Part shown: positions 60,180-64,000 of the stretch, in pieces
How the letters are laid out: each line of letters opens with the position of its first letter
Position numbering within the stretch: position 1 is the stretch's first letter
Assembly (NCBI RefSeq): GCF_042695135.1
Contig: NZ_CP170547.1
Location: 3,224,001 to 3,288,000, forward strand
Length of the DNA stretch: 64,000 nucleotides
Direction: 5' to 3'
From: Epilithonimonas sp042695135
Lineage (GTDB): Bacteria > Bacteroidota > Bacteroidia > Flavobacteriales > Weeksellaceae
Notes under the pieces: generated by a model
Told to the model about the DNA's origin: nothing
What the model saw: the letters and a program-made list of their open reading frames with translations, nothing else
Databases searched by the model: none
Made by a program: the position numbers and the translations under genes

Positions 60180-60623
60180 ATGAAAAAAATTATTTTACCC
60201 GTCGATTTTTCTGACAGTTCTAATAAATTGGTAGATTACGCCATCAGTTTTGCTAAAGATGTCAATGCGGAGATTGCCCTGATTCACGTTGCAGCAACTG
60301 ATATCGGTTTTGTAATTGGCGATATGGGTTTCCAATATTTCCCGGAAGTAGAGGAAAATGAGATCAAATTTGAATTGAAGGAACTTAATAAACTCCAGGA
60401 AAGAGTAATTGCTAACGGAGTGAATTGTACACATATCCTGAAACAAGGAATTGCAGGCGATACGATTTTAGAATTTGCTGATTCCCAAACTGCTGATTAC
60501 ATCGTAGTTGGATCACACGGAAGAAGCGGTGTTTATGACGTTTTCATCGGCAGCCTCACGAAAGAAATCACCAAAAAATCTAAGATTCCGGTTTTAGTCG
60601 TTCCTTGTCACGATGAAGAATAA
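60180..60623 (+). CDS. Universal stress protein UspA family
   Basis: A 147-residue single-domain Usp. It begins KKIILPVDFSDSSNKLVDYA and has the ATP-binding motif VVGSHGRSGVYDVFIGSLT (Gly-x2-Gly-x8-Gly-Ser), so it is probably the nucleotide-binding type. The start is ATG at 60180; a TTG 6 bases earlier would add only MI. It stands alone and is followed by a terminator. Confidence 0.9.
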   Translation: MKKIILPVDFSDSSNKLVDYAISFAKDVNAEIALIHVAATDIGFVIGDMGFQYFPEVEENEIKFELKELNKLQERVIANGVNCTHILKQGIAGDTILEFADSQTADYIVVGSHGRSGVYDVFIGSLTKEITKKSKIPVLVVPCHDEE

Positions 60624-60673
60624 TTCAAGTGGAAATTAGATGATAAATTCAAAATCACTCTCAAAAATAAAAA

Positions 60674-60706
60674 GAACCCGTCTCGTTTGATAACAAGACG
60701 GGTTTT
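60674..60706. terminator. Bidirectional terminator after the UspA gene
   Basis: AACCCGTCTCG pairs with CAAGACGGGTT (one mismatch); T and A runs on both sides serve the convergent small membrane gene too. Confidence 0.8.
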
Positions 60707-60726
60707 TTATTATATAATCAATTTAT

Positions 60727-60960
60727 TTAACCTTCGTTTTTATAAATTTTCGGATCGTAATATGGGTTTTTACCTTCCGTTGGCGATACGTAGTCTTTAT
60801 CTTTTTGAGCACCTAATGTCACCACCAAAACATAACACCAATAGCAAAAATAGCCCATCGCTACAAGAAATAAAACCCAGTTCAGGACATTGCCGAAGAG
60901 TCTGTAAAATCCGAAAGACCATTTGAAAGCTGCACTTAATGCTAACCAGAAAGATGTCAT
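60727..60960 (-). CDS. Small membrane protein, DUF6341-like
   Basis: A 77-residue protein with one or two membrane helices (FGNVLNWVLFLVAMGYFCYWCYVLVVTLG) and a polar tail ending NPYYDPKIYKNEG. It resembles small flavobacterial proteins I recall as DUF6341; the name is tentative. It is divergent from a DUF6427-like membrane protein with overlapping promoters, and the two may act together. Confidence 0.6.
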   Translation of the reverse strand: MTSFWLALSAAFKWSFGFYRLFGNVLNWVLFLVAMGYFCYWCYVLVVTLGAQKDKDYVSPTEGKNPYYDPKIYKNEG

Positions 60961-60978
60961 ATTTTTCTTTTTTTAAAT

Positions 60979-60986
60979 TAACTTTG
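60979..60986 (+). promoter_or_regulatory. -7 box TAACTTTG for the DUF6427-like gene
   Basis: Fits TAnnTTTG, 16 bases before the ATG at 61003. Confidence 0.5.
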
Positions 60987-60988
60987 CA

Positions 60989-60996
60989 CAAATTTA
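60989..60996 (-). promoter_or_regulatory. -7 box TAAATTTG for the DUF6341-like gene
   Basis: Complement of CAAATTTA, only 2 bases from the plus-strand -7 box. The two start sites would overlap. Confidence 0.5.
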
Positions 60997-61002
60997 TAAA
61001 AA

Positions 61003-61908
61003 ATGTTTCGATTACTTTCAAAAGAAAGCAATATTTTTTCAGTACCGGTTTACATCGGGTTTTTATTTTTGATATTCATATCACTTAACTTATTAGATTT
61101 TAGAAGTATAGATTTCATTTCTACAGTAATTACATTTACCGGAATCAGTCTGGGATATTTTTTATTCAATGCCATCGCTCTTAATCAGTTTTCTCATCTC
61201 CCACTCTTTCTTTATACGCTTTTTGTGGCTTCATTTTATGACGGTACCATAGATCTGGGACTGGCATTTACATTTTTGATGAGCTCCATTTTATTATTGA
61301 TATTAACCAGCCAGAATGATCAATTAAGAAAAAGTTCTTTTATGCTTGTGGGTGCTATTTTAGCTTTTACATTCCTCGTTTTTCCGCCAAGCTGGCCAAT
61401 GGCAGTTTTTGTCATATTCCATATTGTAGGAACTTCCGGAAGGGTCGGGCTCAATATGTTTCGTCTTTTATTCGGAGCAATACTGATTGTTTTAAGTTAT
61501 TTCGGAGTGATGTATTTGATCCATTACACGACCTGGAATAGTTCTTACTTCCCTTTTTCCGCTTCATTTGAAATGCTGAAAACTTATTATCCATTATATA
61601 TTCTGATTCCAATTGCATTGATGATCATCTACTCGATCTCGGATCATTTCAAACATTATAATGAGAAAAGCCCGATCAGCAGGTACAAATATACTTTTGT
61701 CCTGGTTTTTTCACTTGCGCAGCTGATCACAATTATTTTCTACATGGGCAATAATTATGAGTTTCTTTTACTTCTTGCTTTGCCTGTAAGTATTATTCTG
61801 AGCAGAATGTTGCGTTTCCTTCCAAAATACTGGATGCAGGAATTGGGACTTTGGATTGTTGTTTTTTGCTTGGCAGCATTTAAAATTGCTAATTTTGTAC
61901 AATATTAA
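61003..61908 (+). CDS. Polytopic membrane protein, DUF6427-like
   Basis: A 301-residue protein with about eight to ten membrane helices (VPVYIGFLFLIFISLNLLDF, LLLILTSQNDQLRKSSFMLV, LLALPVSIILSRMLRFLPKY). No transport or catalytic motif is visible. I recall such proteins in Flavobacteriia as DUF6427; the assignment is tentative. The DUF3109 gene starts 12 bases after its stop, so they are probably cotranscribed. Confidence 0.65.
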   Translation: MFRLLSKESNIFSVPVYIGFLFLIFISLNLLDFRSIDFISTVITFTGISLGYFLFNAIALNQFSHLPLFLYTLFVASFYDGTIDLGLAFTFLMSSILLLILTSQNDQLRKSSFMLVGAILAFTFLVFPPSWPMAVFVIFHIVGTSGRVGLNMFRLLFGAILIVLSYFGVMYLIHYTTWNSSYFPFSASFEMLKTYYPLYILIPIALMIIYSISDHFKHYNEKSPISRYKYTFVLVFSLAQLITIIFYMGNNYEFLLLLALPVSIILSRMLRFLPKYWMQELGLWIVVFCLAAFKIANFVQY

Positions 61909-61920
61909 AATTGATGAAGA

Positions 61921-62505
61921 ATGATTCAGATAGATGACAAACTGATTTCCGAAGATATTTTTGCAGAAAGTTTTGTCTGCAACCTTACCAAATGCAAAGG
62001 TGTATGCTGTGTAGATGGTGATACCGGCGCTCCGCTTGACAAAGATGAACTGCCAATCCTCGACGAAATTTTCCCTAAAATAAAATCTTACCTGAGACCG
62101 GAAGGCGTGAAAGCCATCGAAGAACAGGGAACCTGGGTAGTTGACCCTTACGACGGCGGTTACGTTACAACTTTGGTAAACGGAAGCGAATGTGCATATG
62201 TCATCTTCGACGAACAAGGAACAACTAAATGTGGCATCGAAAAAGCCTATGAAGACGGGGTAATCGATTGGAAAAAACCTATTTCCTGCCACCTTTATCC
62301 AATCCGTGTGAATGATTATAAAACCTTCATCGCTCTTAATTACCACGAATGGGAAATCTGTAACGATGCCTGTACTTTAGGAAAAGAACTGGAAGTAAGG
62401 ATTTATAAATTCCTGAAAGAACCGCTTATCAGAAAATACGGCGAAGACTTCTACAAAACCCTATGCGAAGCAGCAGAAGAATGGGAAAAAGAATATAACT
62501 CTTAG
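61921..62505 (+). CDS. DUF3109 family cysteine-rich protein
   Basis: A 194-residue cytoplasmic protein. The N-terminal CNLTKCKGVCCVDGDTGAPL cluster and the later CAYV, KCGIEKA, SCHLYPIRV and CNDACTLG cysteines are the family pattern, related to YkgJ proteins thought to bind zinc or an iron-sulfur cluster. Function unknown. It follows the DUF6427-like gene by 12 bases. Confidence 0.88.
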   Translation: MIQIDDKLISEDIFAESFVCNLTKCKGVCCVDGDTGAPLDKDELPILDEIFPKIKSYLRPEGVKAIEEQGTWVVDPYDGGYVTTLVNGSECAYVIFDEQGTTKCGIEKAYEDGVIDWKKPISCHLYPIRVNDYKTFIALNYHEWEICNDACTLGKELEVRIYKFLKEPLIRKYGEDFYKTLCEAAEEWEKEYNS

Positions 62506-62541
62506 TACACTGCAGATTATAAGATAAGAGATAACAGACAA

Positions 62542-62571
62542 AAAAAGGAATCCAAATTTGGATTCCTTTTT
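62542..62571. terminator. Perfectly symmetric bidirectional terminator
   Basis: A 30-base perfect palindrome centred on CCAAATTTGG with A5 and T5 ends. It serves the convergent DUF3109 and LolA-like genes. Confidence 0.85.
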
Positions 62572-62598
62572 ATTTATTCGAGTGCTGAATTTTATAAA

Positions 62599-63252
62599 TT
62601 AATTAATTTTAAACTCATCATCAGAAATCGGCTGATTGATCTTGATATCAGAATTTTTGATGCTGATTTGTTGTCCTGCTGCATCTACAGACATTTCTTC
62701 TACAAACTTGATTCCGTCAACATCTGCATATTTTGTGATAGTCATGTTGCCTTTTTCATTTTCAGTTTTGTAAAGCAAGCCAGTTTTCACATCAAAATAA
62801 GTTTTGGAATCGTCAGAAGACAGCAGATAATAATCTTTGCCATCGATCTGTTTTTTCTCCACAGTTTTGATTTTTGCAGGATCCATTCCCAAAGCATCAA
62901 TTAATTTGGATGCTTTCAGTTTTGCAACTTGCTCTGCCGGGAAATCCATTTTCTGTCCCATCTGGGAAGCAGAACCTTTTTCACCATCAAAAACCTGCAC
63001 CATTTCCTGACCCATCATCGATTGGGTAGATTTGAATTTGTTGTCTTTCTTCAACGTTTTTCCTTCCATTTCCATTCCCATCACGCTGATGGTATTTTTC
63101 ATAGAAAGAGTTTTTACAGCTTCCAATTTCTGTTTCCCGCCAAGTGCAGTAACATAATTATCAATAATTTGTTTAGCGGTTGGCACTGCCTGAGCAGCCA
63201 TATTTGCAACCATCACAAGAGAAAGTGCAAACGTCAAAATAATTTTTTTCAT
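62599..63252 (-). CDS. Exported LolA-like protein
   Basis: A 217-residue periplasmic or secreted protein. Signal peptide about 1-20 (ending MAAQ). The N-terminal AKQIIDNYVTALGGKQKLEAVKTL is typical of lipoprotein-sorting (LolA/LolB-like) folds in Bacteroidota, and the rest is an antiparallel sheet rich in Lys and Met (VMGMEMEGKTLKKDNKF, SMMGQEMVQVFDG). Whether it carries lipoproteins is unknown; it may be a stand-alone domain of that fold. Confidence 0.65.
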   Translation of the reverse strand: MKKIILTFALSLVMVANMAAQAVPTAKQIIDNYVTALGGKQKLEAVKTLSMKNTISVMGMEMEGKTLKKDNKFKSTQSMMGQEMVQVFDGEKGSASQMGQKMDFPAEQVAKLKASKLIDALGMDPAKIKTVEKKQIDGKDYYLLSSDDSKTYFDVKTGLLYKTENEKGNMTITKYADVDGIKFVEEMSVDAAGQQISIKNSDIKINQPISDDEFKIN

Positions 63253-63356
63253 TTTTTTAATTTTCCTTTAACGAAAGTAGTTAAATATTTAAAATAATTG
63301 ATTTTATTTCTGAAATATCTTCTACTAATTGGTTACCGATCCAAAGAAAATGTTAC

Positions 63357-63388
63357 AAAAAAAGACTCCAAAAATGGAATCTTTTTTA
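63357..63388 (-). terminator. Terminator after the repeat-rich small protein
   Basis: AAAAAAGA-CTCCA pairs with TGGA-ATCTTTTTT over a short loop on the minus strand, T-rich end. Confidence 0.7.
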
Positions 63389-63394
63389 TGTATC

Positions 63395-63736
63395 TTATTT
63401 TTTAAGATCTTGTTTTACATCCTTGTAGCCGTCTGATACTGCATCAGCACCCTTTACTGCCGTTTTCTTTACAGCTTTTGCACCCTTAGTAGCTGTTTTG
63501 CCGGTCCATTTTGCACCTTTTTTAACACCTTTTTCAGTTGCTTTTGCACCTTTTACAGTTTTATCACCAACCCATTCAGCACCATCTTTTACGCCTTCTC
63601 CGGTTGCTTTAGCCCCTTTTTTAACGGTAGTCCCGACCACTTTTGCGTCTTTTTTAACTTGTTCTTTTGCAGTTTGAGCATTCATTGCTACAGTTACTAA
63701 TAGAACTGCCGCTAATGACAATAGTCTCTTTTTCAT
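63395..63736 (-). CDS. Secreted small protein with amphipathic K/A/G repeats
   Basis: 113 residues, signal peptide about 1-20 (ending NAQ). The mature part has three to four imperfect repeats of about 22 residues built on (V/T)KGAKAT...GVK(K/D)GA(K/E)W(V/T)G, with a periodic Trp at two of them. Highly basic, no cysteine. The style resembles late-embryogenesis-abundant or apolipoprotein-like amphipathic helices. Function not known; a role in stress or in coating a membrane or polyanion is a guess. Confidence 0.75.
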   Translation of the reverse strand: MKKRLLSLAAVLLVTVAMNAQTAKEQVKKDAKVVGTTVKKGAKATGEGVKDGAEWVGDKTVKGAKATEKGVKKGAKWTGKTATKGAKAVKKTAVKGADAVSDGYKDVKQDLKK

Positions 63737-63854
63737 GTTTTTTTATATTTTAAAATTAATGTTACAATATTAGCATAAATTAAGCCAAAAATATTAATTG
63801 ATATCTCAATTTTTAAAAATAAATTTTTATCGTTTTTTCAAAAAGGAAAAACAA

Positions 63855-63862
63855 TATTTTTG
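63855..63862 (+). promoter_or_regulatory. -7 box TATTTTTG for the right-edge gene
   Basis: Fits TAnnTTTG, 8 bases before the ATG at 63871, so a very short leader. Confidence 0.5.
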
Positions 63863-63870
63863 CAGAACTT

Positions 63871-64000
63871 ATGTCGAAAGCAAACCGCAATACAAGGAAA
63901 AAAATTCATCAGAAAAGAAAAAATGTTTTTATGAAAAAGCGTTGGATTCTTCTGATTATACTTTGTATCTCTATGTTAGGAACCGGATTTTACCTGAGAC
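63871..64000 (+). CDS. Membrane-anchored protein, N-terminus only
   Basis: The first 43 residues are inside the window. The N-terminus is strongly basic (SKANRNTRKKIHQKRKN), followed by one membrane helix (WILLIILCISMLGTGFYL), as in a type II inner-membrane protein with an external catalytic domain. The opening resembles flavobacterial GH25 muramidase or transglycosylase starts, but the diagnostic part lies outside the window. Confidence 0.55.
   Translation, partial: MSKANRNTRKKIHQKRKNVFMKKRWILLIILCISMLGTGFYLR

Noticed and set aside
61768..62346. 192-codon minus-strand frame
   Set aside because: Antisense of the DUF3109 gene, whose cysteine pattern is conserved.

Overview
The window looks like chromosomal DNA of a low-GC member of the Bacteroidota, class Flavobacteriia, most likely close to Chryseobacterium or Epilithonimonas (inference from protein character, not from a search). 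Signs are type IX secretion sorting domains on four proteins, DUF3467, DUF4241, DUF3109 and DUF2147 proteins, A-rich translation starts without clear Shine-Dalgarno sequences, and repeated matches to the Bacteroidota primary sigma promoter (TTTG, a 19-21 base spacer, TAnnTTTG). I see no insertion sequence, prophage, integrase island, CRISPR array or rRNA gene.

Layout. 1-15 kb: the start of a probable TetR regulator, an RsmB-type rRNA methyltransferase, a ferredoxin reductase and 2Fe-2S ferredoxin pair, two T9SS type A cargo proteins (one an M28 peptidase), a lipocalin, a CbpA/CbpM-like chaperone pair, a giant T9SS type B repeat protein, a YpdA-type reductase broken by a frameshift, and an L,D-transpeptidase lipoprotein. 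15-31 kb: metabolic and housekeeping genes (aldehyde dehydrogenase, HD hydrolase, alpha/beta hydrolase, ribokinase, valS, DUF1573, PPK2, rmuC, hemB), then an OmpA-family protein, a VanZ protein and a zinc alcohol dehydrogenase. 31-54 kb: the minus-strand transcription and translation block. Read in the direction of transcription it is rpsU, xerC, hpf, tRNA-Thr/Tyr/Gly/Thr, tuf, tRNA-Trp, secE, nusG, [sugar cassette], rplK, rplA, rplJ, rplL, rpoB, rpoC, DUF3467. 54-64 kb: pdhB, a DUF2147 protein, an LtaS-like sulfatase-fold enzyme, pssA, a DnaQ-like exonuclease, a FAH-family hydrolase, a UspA protein, small membrane proteins, a DUF3109 protein and two secreted small proteins.

How it works together. 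The 31-54 kb block makes ribosomal stalk and L1-stalk proteins, RNA polymerase beta and beta', EF-Tu, SecE, NusG and four-plus-one tRNAs. It is split into separately promoted units. Between nusG and rplK sits a four-gene cassette (TonB-dependent receptor, GH37 trehalase, MFS permease, divergent AraC regulator) that reads as a complete trehalose uptake and cleavage route; rplK has its own strong promoter next to it.

Most interesting non-genic signals: (1) a dispersed element, four type I copies and one type II variant, which in four of five cases lies directly 3' of a gene in the same orientation; (2) four genes whose TAnnTTTG box ends exactly 4 bases before the start codon, suggesting leaderless mRNAs; (3) a near-perfect long inverted repeat between rpoB and rpoC; (4) a 22-bp tandem array at 31.5 kb; (5) a roughly 320-nt leader in front of rpoB. 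I cannot claim any of these as a new system without genome-wide searches and RNA data. The genes themselves are mostly ordinary.
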